Below, piece by piece: positions 43,505 through 55,765 of a stretch of DNA of 64,000 bases. Origin of the DNA: Ligula intestinalis. Taxonomy: Eukaryota; Platyhelminthes; Cestoda; Diphyllobothriidea; Diphyllobothriidae. The position numbers were made by a program, and so were the translations under genes. Location of the stretch: the NCBI GenBank assembly GCA_036362985.1, contig JAYGXS010000004.1:66903661-66967660 (forward strand), in the 5' to 3' direction. The notes under the pieces were generated by a model. The model saw only the letters and a program-made list of their open reading frames with translations, did no database searches and had not been told where the DNA came from. The first letter of the stretch is position 1. Each line of letters starts with the position of its first letter.

Positions 43505-43935
43505 CTTTGCATGAATGCATATTTTTCCAGGGCGTTGTAGCTCAAGGAGTAGAACATTGGCTGCGTACAGGCCGTCCCCTTTATGCGGGTTCGACTCTTA
43601 CCATCGCCGGTAGTTTTTTTGAAATTGGGTCAACTTAATTAATCAAATCTGCCGAAACGTCCTGGTCAGCCAAGTAGTCATTCAGGTGGAGTCAAGGTGA
43701 TCGCTTAGGAAATCCTGCTTGGGCAGTCAGCTTGCTGTTACGCATTGGTGAATTTCATATGAATGGCGGGTAAAATCAATCAAAGTGGGACTAAATTCAC
43801 GTTGCAGGCGTGGCGTTGTAGTTCAAATGGTAGACCGTTGGCTGCGTAAAGGCCTTCGTTGTTATGCGGGTGTGACTCCTGCGGACGCCAGGAGTTTTTT
43901 TAAATTGGGTCGAATCAATATTTTCCCTGTTTAAA
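43505..43935 (+). repeat. Tandem pair of tRNA-like repeats, family A
   Basis: GTTGTAGCTCAAGGAGTAG... at about 43535 and GTTGTAGTTCAAATGGTAG... at about 43811 are 276 bp apart. Each is followed by TTGGCTGCGT and a B-box-like GCGGGTTCGAC / GCGGGTGTGAC, then AGTTTTTTT and AAATTGGGTC. The intervening block (GGAAATCCTGCTTGGGCAGT, CAGCTTGCTGTT, CGCATTGGTGAATT) is the family body. Consistent with a tRNA-derived SINE arranged head to tail. Confidence 0.7.
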
Positions 43936-43989
43936 TCTAAATATGCCTGAAATATTTGCTTTGATAAGTATGATTTTACCAAGGCGAAG

Positions 43990-45140
43990 ATTTTGCCGTA
44001 TCTCTAAAATTAATGTTCATCCCCTATCCACATTATTTATTTTAAGTTTGCCTTTGGACGATCTGGAGTCCATGGAACTGTAGGGGGGTTTAAAGTGGAC
44101 ACTGTGTGGTTAAACAAAAGGTAGTCTAGCCAGAAATAAGTGCCAAAAAATAACCCTTTGCATTGTTTTATTATTTGCTTGAAACATGAGGAATTTATAG
44201 AATCGTAATTTGCTTTTTGCGTTGAGCTAAAATTTAATACTCTTCTTAAAATTATAAATATGGAGCTGTTCTTTATTTTTTAGCGAGGGATGACCATCTA
44301 GATGAAAGTATTAGTAGTTAGTCTTCCATCAGTGTTTTGTACAATATTATCAACTACGTTTATAGGGTCATGCCCAAAAATGTATAATTTCTGTGATCAT
44401 CGTATGGTAAGTATTTTATTTACATATGTAAATTACCATTAGCCCATTCTATTTTACATGTTTTATTATGTTAAGAATCAGCGTATCCTTGTTTATCCTC
44501 TTCATCATAATTTAGTGCTCCTATAATATTTCAGGAGTCGCATCATTGCATAGACTGAAGTGGCGTTTATGTCTGCGTAAACGATACCAATCGACTTCAC
44601 AGAAAGATGCGAAGCATTACGAAGCAAATTAAACTCGTAAGTTACCTTCAGCTTTAATAAAACTGTAAATGAATTCAAAAGTGTCCCCTTGGCTATTTGG
44701 TTCCATAAGCACAAAATCTAAAATGTTTCGGCATAATTAAATCTGAAAATAATCCTGTAGGAATGACTGTTCTGGTCCCTTTAACAGAACTAGAGGACAG
44801 GATGCATCCGCATCATAGTTTTTTTTGTCCATTCTAGGAGAAAGAGTTAAAAATTTATTACTTGGCTGGGGTCACCGTTAGAGTTAGGTATACATTTAGG
44901 GTTAAGGCAAGCTCTATGGTAAGTTAGGGTTTAATTGAGGGTTGACTGTAGAGTTGGGGCCTAGGGTAGGATATAATCAGGAGTGGGGTTATGTACACTA
45001 AAAGTTTTTGTCCTTTCCGGAATTATACGCAGACCAACTTTATTATTTGGGCGAGACGTCGCTATGTCTAAGTTCGGTCTCTAGGGCCGTATCGATCATC
45101 GATGTATTAGCAATGGATCAGTTTTACTAATACGCAAATA
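43990..45140. other. Non-coding, with degenerate TTAGGG-like tract
   Basis: Between about 44878 and 44985, words such as GTTAGAGTTAGG, TTTAGGGTTAAGG, TTAGGGTTTAATTGAGGG and GCCTAGGGTAGG recur. They resemble a heavily decayed interstitial telomere-type tract, but the periodicity is poor. No exon identified. Confidence 0.35.
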
Positions 45141-45147
45141 AACCCAC

Positions 45148-45279
45148 ATCAATTTTGCGACGTTCTGCCATAATTTCATTCGAAACGCTCCCTAACGAGG
45201 CTGGATATGTTCCAAGAGCCGTTGGGCGATAGAAATTGCGGTAGGCCGTTCTCAATGCCGCGTAGGAGTGGGGAGAGGT
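45148..45279 (-). CDS. Candidate exon (phase 0/0)
   Basis: Minus strand, 132 bp, 44 codons. A strong acceptor CCTTCTTTTTACAG| precedes 45279; donor ATTGAT|GTGGGT. It codes for TSPHSYAALRTAYRNFYRPT, ALGTYPASLGSVSNEIMAER, RKID. Phases match the exon at 50.2 kb upstream and 43.3 kb downstream. The composition changes from the Tyr/Ser/Pro-rich style of the former to the charged helical style of the latter, as expected of a bridge between them. Confidence 0.65.
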
Positions 45280-45299
45280 CTGTAAAAAGAAGGTATCAA

Positions 45300-48200
45300 G
45301 AATTGGATATTATGTTAAGTACATTTATGCAAATAAGTTAATTAGCTAAACAAGACGTAATTTTTAATTTTATCAGCCTTAGCCCTCGTGCGTTAAAATG
45401 CCATCTTTAAAAAAATACGGGCACCGCAAACATCTCATCTATATTCTTTAGAGTCATTTTGTTAAATGAAACCGAAGAATTGCCTGTAAACAGGATTTGA
45501 GCCCAAAAACGAGGCTAACGTTTGCGTTCGGCGCACTGTGGCACCTGAACTGCATGCATAAAACTATTAGTGCATATTTCTTAAACAAAACGCCTTCCCT
45601 GTAATTTTCCAATATTTGCTTTCAGATTGAGATGACTTTTAGAAATGTCATGTCAGAATTCGGTTTTTTGATCGCAAGTAGTCTCTGCTGTAACTAAAAG
45701 TACACGTACATCATAAAGTGTTGGCAGGATCTGCATTATACATATCCAACGATTCCTTCTTTTTAACATATAAGAGATGCTGGATGCAAAAGCTCTTAGG
45801 AAAGGCCACGCTGATTTTGAATCTTAAATAAATTTATCCAACACTGAGACGCATTCATGAATGAAACGGAAGCACTGTCACACTGGCTGGATATTTTTAT
45901 ACGTTGTAAAATGTTGATAATTACTCTGGCAATGGCACAACCTGGCTTGTACTTAATTCGAACGCTGAAACCAAGCTGGTATTGAAATCAGTCTATCTGT
46001 AAAAATGCCAACACTGGTAAATAGAAAATTTCACAACTAAGCTCTTTATAATTATATCTCTTTGAAGTATTTTTAAAAATAACCGCGCGTTTTCCGAATA
46101 GATGCTCAAACCTGCCTTCCGTATACTCATTCCTTAATTAGAAAGATCTTAATAAAATCGTGTACTTAAAAAAGTAGGTTTTTGGGATAAGAAAAATTTT
46201 TGTATCGCTAGAATGATTGCTGCGTCGATTGTTGTCAACCAATTCATCATACAGCCCACTAAATATGTACAGTAGAACCTCGTTTTTCGAGTTGAATCCA
46301 TTCCAGCACCGAGCTTACCATGTGAAACGCCCGTTTTGCGAAAAGGGGCCAATAAAACTGTATCAATTCACTGATTAACTGCAGACGATCGAAGACACGC
46401 GCCCTAGGAACATAACTGTATGACGCACACAGGAACTCACACACACGAACAGAAAACTTGTTAATTGAGCGGAAGCTCGTTAATAGAAACACATTATCTG
46501 TGATTGGCGTGTTTGTTACCTTAAATTCTCGTAGATGGAGCTGCTCGTCACCCGAGGCTCCAATGTACGACGTTTGAGGAGATCCATGCGTGCGGCCATT
46601 TAGGTTTGTATGGTTCTGCTTCAGATAAAATATATGAGTTGTATTTCTTACATGACAAGAATGATTGGCGACACTGAATATATTTGAATTGCTAAACTTC
46701 AGCATTAATTGTGCTACATACTAGACATTATTGAGAGAAAAGGTACTAGTTAAGAGTCTATGCAGTATTTCACCGATATTCTATCGATGCATGACACAGC
46801 TGTTGGGCGTTCGGCTCAACATTGGTTACCCAGCTTTCCAAGTGCGCTTTCTATGGCTGGCGTGGACATATTTGAAAAATACGAGAGACCGGAGAGAACA
46901 CTTTGCAAGTAAGTGCATTATTTTATGCTATGGAAGGAAAAACTTTTTGTAGTATGAAGAAACACCTCTACAGGAAATGTAAATGTTTAATACAGCTTAA
47001 CTTCGCACATTTCATGCTGAACACGTCAGGCCATGCCAGTCAACAGAAAGAAAACTGCGTACTGATGAAGTGAATTAACACTAAGATTAGGCATGCTTTA
47101 CAGGCAAAGATTCATGGTCTTGAGGTCAAACTGATTGCCCGATGACATCCGGCCTCTAGCAGAGGCCTGTGGCCTTGCAGTTTTGAGCGTTCGGGAATGT
47201 AAACCTCTAACCCAAATAGCATGAGAATAGACTCACGACGGTACAAATGGTAAACAAAAGTGCATTTTGAATGCACGGGTACATCAATAAACGGCCCGAA
47301 GCAGGAGGAGCGAAGTGAATTATTAGAGGTTCAGTCGGTGTTTTATTTTCATAACCACTAAGTTGCGCATACTTTTTGGGGGACTAGTATGTTAGTCTGC
47401 ATGGGCAGCAATCTGCGCGTCGATTGCATAATTTGTGTCACTGGCCCGACGCAATACCCACACCATAAACCTTAGCTTCGTTAACAGTAGCGCTTGTGAT
47501 AACTATGGAGGACAGAATCGCCAAAGTGTTTCATGCGACTCTTGTCTGCGTGAGCCAGTTCGTTAGGTGAACAAGGACTTGCATATAGAGATGATGCTGC
47601 ATTTTCCGCAGGATTACCTGTGGCAGCTGTCACCGATTGTGTTTGGTGTCTTTGCGAAGTTGAAGGCCAACCTGCTTCCGTAACATGTGTGTATATCGTG
47701 TAAACCTTTAAACTTTGAGTATTCGAAGACCTTCTACCATATTCTTTCCCTTGTTTTCTGTGAATGGAGCCATTTTTGCTGAACATTTTGGATATTACAC
47801 TCAAAATAAAGCATATTTCTTTCTCTCTCAACCCCTGTCAGACGCTGCGCTCGCATCTGCAATGGCAGTTTCCCGTCACAACCCAACTAAACGACATAAT
47901 CATAAATGTAGGACATTAAGCATCGTTTTGCATACTGCATAGTCAAGTACCGTTTCCGGCTTGTGAGTTACCCTCAAGCGAGACGGCAGGGCCTCCAGAA
48001 GAGTGTCAGCGAGAGGCATTTTCACCATGAATGACTGCACAACAACTGCTGGAAGCCTGCTTATCAACTACTGACTCGATCAACAGACACGTGCTATGTC
48101 CATATGACCATTATGCACCACCCATATTTCAAAAATGGACGCACTCGTCACCCTTGCACCTTATCACGAGCACTTACAATCCCTTCACTCGGATGAGTAG

Positions 48201-49640
48201 GACCCTATTCACATCAGCTCTTACAACTCTACCCCCCTTACTCCTTTTAAGACTTCAAAAAACGCAAGGTCTCTTGGTGCTAAAGGACTGGCGAAGTTAA
48301 CTGTGCTCAGTGTTCCTAGTAGAAGTCGTACTGCTATGCGTTCTCCTTTGGATGGAAACTATACTTTATTAATTTTAACTTAGTGTCTACAAGACGAGAC
48401 GTCGTATTGTAACGTAGTCTTAAGAAACCCGACCATCAAATGTACACCTATACGTGCTCCAGTTCTGCCAAGTGCTCTTCGTAACCCCCAAGTGCTGGTA
48501 CTCTATCATCTGTGCAGGTATGCTGGATAAATAGATAACGTCCATGTTCGCAAGTGAACAATGTGATCAGAGGACTTCAGATAATCATATGACTAAACTA
48601 TTGCTATTTTAACTTACCAAAAGCTATCTAGTAAGTACAGTCTCACTACCCAGTGCATGGTTGTCAGTCCGAAGATCTGAGTGGTTTATGACAGAGGTTT
48701 CCGTCTTTCATTTTTTTTGAAACATTCTATCTAAACTAAAACATTTAGCAAAGATTAAGTACAGAGGTCTTAGTCTGTAACGTCAAAGCGGCCGGCTAAC
48801 AAACGCCTTTATAGCAAAACTTTTGAGACCGTAATAAGAGAATATGGTAAGATGTAAGATGTCTTGACTAGTAAGGATTGATGTTATCAATTGTTAAATC
48901 TAAATGCCTGTAGGCTGCTTGAAATCGCATTTGCATACCTCAGAAGATAAGAAACAAAAGTAGTCCAAGGAAAGGAGGAAGATTACGACCAAGTCAGTAC
49001 CTTTGGCATAGAAAGGGAATCCATGGAATTTCAGTTACGTCATAGGCCTGTGCATAACCGGTGATGGCAGGTGCCATATGCGGCAAGCTTGCAAAATTTA
49101 GACAGCAGGTCGTTGAGATAGTATTTGGGAATCAAAACAAGTCTACCTAACTTATTTGCCCTATTTACTATCATCTTTTATCCAGTAATTGTAATTTTAA
49201 TGCCGTTTGAAAGATTTGTATACTGCACGATTAAGCCCGTACCTTTGATCGGCAATTTCAACTGGCACGACCAAAGTGATTGAAGTGGACACGTTTGACG
49301 AATTGCGTATTGGCAACCAAGGATTTACTGACACCAGACTGCATTTTCAATGTTTTTAGTCCAGTCAATTGGTGGTGGGCCGTCACCCTCACCACCGCTC
49401 CACAGGTTCACGTCATAGTGAGAGCCTGAATTTTAAACCGATGCTGTGCAACCTAGCATTGTGGTATTATTGGTCGAGGATAGTATGTAAGCCATGAATG
49501 GTAAATACAGTGTCCACGTACATTTAGAGAAGCTTTCAAATGACCGATTCGTCAATTCCATGTCACCGTTTGCGTTGACTGCATATCCACAATATCATTG
49601 CAAGACGGGATTCTCTAATAAAAGTGACTATGCAAGATCC
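45300..49640. other. Long non-coding interval
   Basis: Predicted intron of the minus-strand gene. Open frames at 46.26-46.70, 47.48-47.83 and 48.03-48.30 kb have no recognised domain. No tRNA gene or recognised element seen. Confidence 0.4.
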
Positions 49641-49654
49641 AGGAAGCAGTTCAG

Positions 49655-49810
49655 AAGAAGAAGATGCGACCACGGGAACAAGAGTTTTATTTTCCTGACG
49701 TTTCGGATTTAAACTTTTCTACGCTTACCTTTGATTAAGGATTGTCAACAAAATTAGAAAACACAGAAAAATAAAATTCTTGTTCCAGTGGTGGCATCCT
49801 TTTCCTCTGA
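49655..49810. mobile_element. Small foldback element, second copy
   Basis: AGAAGAAGAAGATGCGACCAC, GGGAACAAGAGTTTTATTTTC, CTGACGTTTCGG at the left and AAAATAAAATTCTTGTTCCAG, TGGTGGCATCCTTTTCCTCT at the right are inverted repeats, as at 7351-7527. The interior differs and is AT-rich. Contains the CCGAAACGTCAGG word of PLE ends on the minus strand. Confidence 0.65.
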
Positions 49811-50025
49811 ACAGGATTCTCTATCTACCTTTCGTAAGCATAGCAGATCGACGCCGTTGTTAACAGATTATTCCGGCAAATCCTAATAAACCTCGAATAC
49901 GCGATATTGCTGATGCTTCTAATATGCATTTCCCGTAAAAATCATCTGGTGTAAGGGGGACTAGGAGAGCCAGAATTTCATAAACAGAGATTTGCAAGTA
50001 GGTAGAGGGGGGTTGGAAAACTCAC

Positions 50026-50238
50026 ATAAAATGAGTGGTAAGATGGCGTCTTCTCAGTGAGATCGGAGTAGTAATGGGCGTAGAAATGGCGCGGCACTGG
50101 AGCGACGCTGACCGCACGCTGATAGGTGGGAAGTGAAGATCCAATAGGTGGCACCGATCCGTAACGTGCTGTCCGACGGTACATTCCACGGTGGGCTCGA
50201 TGAGGTAGTGGGACGATAGGAACCACACTGACGGGGTT
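50026..50238 (-). CDS. Candidate exon, Tyr/Pro/Arg-rich
   Basis: Minus strand, 213 bp, 71 codons, phase 0/0. Excellent acceptor CACCTACCCCCCTTCAG| and donor TTTTAT|GTGAGT. It codes for NPVSVVPIVPLPHRAHRGMY, RRTARYGSVPPIGSSLPTYQ, RAVSVAPVPRHFYAHYYSDL, TEKTPSYHSFY. Style and phase link it to the tyrosine-rich exon at 54.3 kb and to 45.28 kb. No known domain. Confidence 0.75.
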
Positions 50239-50529
50239 CTGAAGGGGGGTAGGTGAAGATTTCACAGTGTTGTCTCCTTCAGAGCATGTGGCAAACTCCA
50301 AACCTTGTGTGTAGACAAACATGTCTCAGCCCTACACGGAACACAGCCGTGTTGGTAATTTCACAAACTTGATTGCGCAATCTGTTGTGTCGATTGTACA
50401 AATAACCATGTTACTGGATGACCTACAGCCTTCGCTTTCAATGTATAAATTCCGTTTGCTCGAGCCATATGCAAGGCAGGTTTTAACAACGTTTTGCTTG
50501 GGTAACGATTGCTAAATTTTATAGAGATT

Positions 50530-52120
50530 TAGGCAATACGAGTAACATCATGGTACAGAATTATGAGACTTTAATTTAACTATTATAAAGGGATCCAGCC
50601 AGTGAAAGGAGTTTGCAGCATTTGGTTGCAAAAAAACTGGACGGAGCTTTATTTCAACCTCAATTACGCTTTGCGTGAAAACGAATCCAACAAAACAATT
50701 GGTCAGAAAATATCTGAATGCATCTTGTACATACCATCAAATCGGAACTATGGAAGAGGCAAATAGGACTTCTTCGATGAGCAATAACTTCCCCCAATTA
50801 AAAATCAGTGACAGTATATTCAAAAACATTAGCACTGAAACATTCTACAACAATTAGATGCGGTTGTAATTTACAGAGCCGGAAAGGCAAAAAGCGCTTA
50901 TCCTATCGTGCTACGCAGTAAGCAGTTAGCTCAGCATCTTTGTAAGTCAATTAACGATACAGAATCTTGTAAGAATAAATTTATTAAATAAGGCAGTTGA
51001 TAACCAAAATGTTGACTCTCTGGGAGGCAAAATGCCTGTCGTGTAAGCAGTGTGTAGTCGTATGTACGAGATAAGCTTATCCCTCTAGGTTTTTGCTATT
51101 CTTTACTGAAATAATTTTGGCACAAACCTCCTGACAGTTTAGGAGAGTAGAATGGTGTGACAAGAAGCGTTAATGTTAAGGCCCTTGTCAACGAAGAAGC
51201 AAAATTTCGCGCAGTTTTTTTCACTGCGAGATGCCTCCTTCTGCAAATGAAAAACAGAAGACGCCAAATCTTTATTTTGCATAACAAATAACACAAAAGC
51301 GTTCTTACAAGAGCGCTTACAGTAGAGTGGAATAAACCGGGCAGCGTACAGGTTTAAACAGTACTGGCGGGGAGGTTGTGGGGCTGATAATGTTTTTTGT
51401 TCATCGTAAAAAAAAGGAACAAAAGTGTAACAAAAAGCACAAATCAAAAGAAGTAAAAAAGGAGGGGGAATATTAGGAGGGAGAAGGAATGCATCATCAT
51501 TATCATCAGCATCAGAGTATAGGGGAAGTCAGGCGCTATTTTGGAAACTTAAATTCAAGGTTTCGCGGTTAACCCAGTGGTGCAGTAGCAAAAAATTATT
51601 AGGAGCGAAGTGAAAGATTCAGTCCACATACACAAACATTAACATTTCCAAGATGCAATGCGTGAAATTGTGCGTGCCAAAGAAACACAGTTTCTCATGC
51701 TCGGTAAGGTTTTAGTAATGCGAATAATTGCTGCCTCTGGGAAGAGCAAACACAGTCGAAACTGATCTCCGGTGGCCATTACTGTTACTGCCGCTGCGAA
51801 TAATATATGCGCAGCATTTAAGGTCGCATATACTTTTTGTTTATAACTATAAATACGGCAGGCACACTTACAACATCGCTTAGCAGGTCGCTACTGGACC
51901 ACCATCGTCTGGTAAGCGCTGGTCTACTCAAGAACTCCTACAAGGAGGATAAAAGTAGAAAAAATCATCAAGCACAGACTGTCCAGACTGACTTTAATTA
52001 AACTTCAGAGAAGGAAGTTTTACTGGCATTAATGGCATTTTTAGTTACGTCTAATGGGTATATTATAAAGTTCTAGGAAAGTTTCCGCAGCCTACCAACC
52101 CCTTCATACTACTGGCGTAC
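50530..52120. other. Non-coding interval
   Basis: No exon, RNA or recognised repeat. Open frame 50675-50857 is short and AT-biased. Confidence 0.4.
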
Positions 52121-52129
52121 ATAAGAGAC

Positions 52130-52835
52130 CCCAATACATGCGAACATGAGAAGAAGAAGGTTCGATCGCTGTCGGAAAAACTGACAGACTTCTTAAGCCG
52201 CGAATCGCCGAACACGCGGCGGCAGCAATGTTTCTAAATGATGCCAATTCTCAAGTTGCGGCTCATTCGACGCGACCAGGCCGCACATTAAAGTTTCATA
52301 GAGTTTATAAAGTTATGAAAGTTTTATAAAGTTTTTTAAAGTTTTATGAGGCCTAAATGCTCGTAAGAGGTGACAATCATGTGAGCCGAGAAGTACTTGA
52401 GTCATCGTTCACGGAACCCCAATCCATAAACAAGTGTGAAGATTTGCCCAACCCATATTCGGTGCTGAGACTGAATTTGGCCAAAGAAAGTCGCTGTTTG
52501 GAGAACTCACAGGCCATCGCGTCGTCTTACATTAATACCAGAAAGCCGGATTGCTGAGCAATCATCACGTCCGAGTCCACCACGCGTGATGATAGTTCAG
52601 CAGGTCAGAGCCCACATTCCGGTCAACAAGCTATCAACGCACAAGTTGGCATTCATCATACGTTTGCAGTAATGGCTGTGTCCTATAAATAAGACAAAAC
52701 CCCGTGAATATATAACCCGTTTCTGTTATTGTTTTCCACTCATGTCTCTGATGAAGAATCTTCGATGTATGTCGATACGCCAGGCGAATAAATGTGTTAT
52801 CCCAGCAATCGAATCTTCATCTCAATAAAAGACCT
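52130..52835 (+). pseudogene. PLE GIY-YIG C-terminal fragment and 3' end
   Basis: Plus-strand pieces: LSEKLTDFLSRESPNTRRQQ, a SQVAAHSTRPGH word in another frame (about 52250-52290), then ARGDNHVSREVLESSF-type coding from 52357 (EPQSINKCEDLPNPYSVLRL). The His...GH and REVLE...SIN...YxxLR order is that of the C-terminal part of Penelope GIY-YIG proteins. A poly-GTTTTATAAA slippage tract interrupts it at 52300-52345. The 3' end holds CTGATGAAGAATCTTCG at about 52750, like other PLE ends. Confidence 0.65.
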
Positions 52836-53409
52836 ACTCCGAATCCGTTGCAGTGTAGCTAACGCGTATGCACATTAACTTTACACAGGTCTCTGTTTAC
52901 CCATGAATGGGCCTTTGGACAGATCAATTTAACTTAAGTAACTTAATACCAGCCATCGTTTTGATTGCGATGACACTGTAAACGATCCTTTTCAATTTTA
53001 AAGAAATTTCAATTCTATCTTCGTGTAGGCTTCTGCGGTTGTTGACGGAACATTCGCAAATTCTTTTGACACCTTATCGACCCACTCCATAATTATTATA
53101 GAGAACGTGTCACGGAATACTTTTCCTTTCACGTCTAGTTTTGCGTCCTTTGCCGATCATCAGTGAGACCCCTCCACCGATGGAGTCACCAGTAATATGG
53201 CTTAAAGAACACAATTTTTTACCTATGGTCACGCTTGCAGCCAGCAAATGCGATTATTGATTTTTAGTTAAGGCTTATGCAAGCAAAAGATTTTTCTTCG
53301 ATGTTATCTGAATATAAATTACTATACTTACTTTTTTGAATTTGAGAAAGAGCAAAGATCTCAGTTTCGGCTGATATCTTCGGCTCAAAACTGCCTACAA
53401 ATTAAGTCA

Positions 53410-53680
53410 GGTTTGCAGCCATTCTGGCGGATTCTATACGATTCCTTAAGAAATCCTGCACAGGCAGTCAGCTTGGTGTTCCGCACTAGTGGATTCCATA
53501 CGAGCAGTAAGCTGAACGGGTAAAATCGATCCAAGTGTGATTAAATTGACGGCACAAGGCGTGGCGTTTGTAGCTCAACTGGTAGAGCATTGGCTGCGCA
53601 AAAGCCTTTCCTCCTGCGCGGGTTCGGCTCCGACTGAAGCCGCGAGTTTTTTTCACAATTGGTAAAACTAAATCTTCGGC
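53410..53680 (+). repeat. tRNA-like short repeat, family A (best copy)
   Basis: TTAAGAAATCCTGCACAGGC, AGTCAGCTTGGTGTTCCGC, then GTGGCGTTTGTAGCTCAACT, GGTAGAGCATTGGCTGCGC and GCGCGGGTTCGGCTCC give A- and B-box-like elements with correct spacing. The tail is GTTTTTTTCACAATTGGTAA. A full tRNA cloverleaf with a seven-base anticodon loop cannot be drawn cleanly, so this is a SINE-like derivative and not a functional tRNA gene. Confidence 0.7.
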
Positions 53681-53873
53681 ATATTTGACCGAGTTTTAAA
53701 CTCTAATGACTCCAGCGAACATGCTGAGTCTTCCTCTGCTCATATAGAACCTAATAGTTAGTACCTATTGATGAGAGTAGAAAAATAAATATCCAGCAGG
53801 GACAGAAAGTCAAAGAAAAGATGAATGGGATGTCAAGATAAGAAATATAAAAAAGAGGGAGAGGAGAATGTAC

Positions 53874-54294
53874 CCAGTTTGGCTTCGGTCCAGTGCTTGC
53901 ACGCAGATGTGATGTTGGTAAAACGTCATTGTACGGGTAGTAGTAGCGCGAGGTGTAGTAATTGTAGTAACTCGGCAGCGGGGTCACGTAGCTCTTTGGG
54001 TAGTAATCACTGTAGTAGTACCTGCTGGCTGGCTCGTAGTTGTTATAGTACGGATAGCTGGAGTATTTGCCCGGATAGTTGTAAGTATACGGGTAGGTTC
54101 TGTCATAGATTGTCTTGGCTGGAAGATATCCGTATGGATAGCTGCTGGGATAGCGAGAACCCACCACAGTGACCGCGGGTGTGTAGGGTGAGTAGGCGGG
54201 GTAACGTACGGGCTCAACGCTTCTTGACCAGTATCGTCCGCGAACGTAGTCAGAAGTTGCAGGCACGCTGTAGCGCATACCCGAAAGGCTTCTT
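53874..54294 (-). CDS. Tyrosine-rich exon
   Basis: Minus strand, 421 bp. Acceptor CTTTCATCGCAG| at 54294 gives entry phase 2; donor AACTGG|GTACAT at 53874 gives exit phase 0. An in-frame ATG at 54278 could alternatively be a start. About 34 of 135 residues from that Met are Tyr, with runs such as RYYYSDYYPKSYVTPLPSYY and TSRYYYPYNDV, plus an N-terminal YVRGRYWSRSVEPVRYP. Tyr/Ser/Pro low complexity recalls structural, cross-linkable proteins (for instance flatworm eggshell proteins), but it appears to be one exon of a larger gene. No signal peptide seen. Confidence 0.7.
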
Positions 54295-54319
54295 CTGCGA
54301 TGAAAGCCATGGACGAGAC

Positions 54320-55600
54320 CTACCTCGGGAGTAGCCTGTAGTCAGACGGGCAGAGAAATTAGCCTACTACCCGAAGTGGACCTCAACTATGAGGGTCTTC
54401 AAAGGCATTGCCGAATACCCTAAATATACTGAACTATACTGAACTATGACAGTCAAACACCAGCCTGAAGCCTTTCAATAGAACCTGCTACACTTCTGGG
54501 AGTGCAAATATGACAGAGGCTCGACACCTCGTCCACAAGCTACCGTGTAAGAAGCACAATTAACCAAATCTCCAGGTCCGGAGCGTTGAAACAGTTCTGT
54601 TGATTGCCAATGAGATTTTCAGTTGAAGTATAAGGTCAGCCTGCCTAAACTATGGCTCATTAGCCAGGTAGACTTGCTAGTAGGTGGGTGTGAACTCTTT
54701 CAGTGCATGAGAAAACGATGTGAATGCTCCTAGATAACACTGGCAGGTGTATGTTAATTCACAGGCTATCGCGTTGCGTCTTTTTATTGCTGCATAGCAG
54801 AAATTTCAACGAGATTACTTCGAACTTCTCTTCTTACCAAGCATTATCTAACTTGTCGTTGAGAAAAATGTAAAGCATCGGGAAAAAAACATTGTTTAAA
54901 ACTTTTTCAGTCGCTGGAATGTTCTTAAACAAACCTTCTGTTAGTTGTCAAAGGGATTTTCATCTCGAGTAGCAGGTCAAATTGTCCAATTTTTACTACA
55001 GTTAATAGGGTTGCGTATGGACGTGGTAATTAAAACACGCAAAGTTTCGAGTTCGCGATGTAATATTGCCTTCGTCATCGCCGGAGGAGGAATAAGAAAA
55101 TGGATAACTCATTTGAGGCCGGTGGGATAGTAGGTACCAGCCTCTGACGATAAGAACAAGAATGTTTTCGATATTTAAGCTTCAATGTAACTTGATTTCG
55201 AGAATTCCCCCCACTTATTCTTCTTCATCCTCTAGAGAAGTGGTAATATATGACACAGTTTTCAAAGGAATAAGCTCTCGCAATATATGCCAAAAGGAGT
55301 AAAATATTCCCAGTCATCACGGATGGCTATAATATTTCAAATACAAAGGACTTTTGAATTTCTGTGTTCTAGCAACATGTCTTTCTATTTTGCCGTATAC
55401 ATTCTCTGGAATAGATTAATAAAAATTGTGCCTGTTATAAAGAGTTACTCACTTTGTCGCTGTGAAAAATTTCAAGCATGGGAAAATTAAAAAATAAAAT
55501 ACTTTAAACCCTTTCAGTCTCTGACATGCTATTAACCGAATCCAACGTGAAATCCCATACCTATTTTTTTTCAATAAAAGACAGGTCTACAAAATAAAAA
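54320..55600. other. Intronic or upstream non-coding DNA
   Basis: A minus-strand open stretch near 55160-55010 (containing MSYPFSYSSSGDDEGNITSR) has a fair acceptor TTATCGTCAG| but no good donor, so it is not called as an exon. Otherwise nothing recognised. Confidence 0.35.
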
Positions 55601-55765
55601 CAACTCTAAGACCCTTATGTGTGCAAAAAGCCGTGAATTTAGTCGAAAGGAATCAACTATAAAAAATTCTGAGTTAATGACAGATCCGAGCACCCGGAAG
55701 AGCATTAAAAAGTGCTTAATGAGCAAGAATTTAGTAAAAAGGGAAGGGGTTTTTGGAAAACGTAC

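Noticed and set aside
44760..44850. Minus-strand ATG after CTTTCTCCTAG giving about 30 codons (MDKKNYDADASCPLVLLKGP)
   Set aside because: Short, no GT donor in suitable phase, and the area looks repeat-like with poly(A/T) tracts.
44878..44985. Interstitial telomere repeat
   Set aside because: Words resemble TTAGGG but lack regular 6-bp periodicity; low-complexity GT/AG-rich DNA is enough to explain it.
47481..47831. Minus-strand open frame with protein-like composition (VTEAGWPSTSQRHQTQSVTA)
   Set aside because: A donor ACAG|GTAATC exists, but the acceptor side has a poor pyrimidine tract and phases do not fit neighbouring candidate exons.
53566..53650. Possible functional tRNA gene
   Set aside because: A/B boxes are present, but the anticodon arm does not fold with a proper seven-base loop and the same unit is dispersed with a common tail, which indicates a tRNA-derived repeat.
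55010..55160. Minus-strand segment containing MSYPFSYSSSGDDEGNITSR with acceptor TTATCGTCAG
   Set aside because: No good donor; entry phase 2 does not fit the phase 0 exit at 55766. It remains possible as a non-canonical exon.
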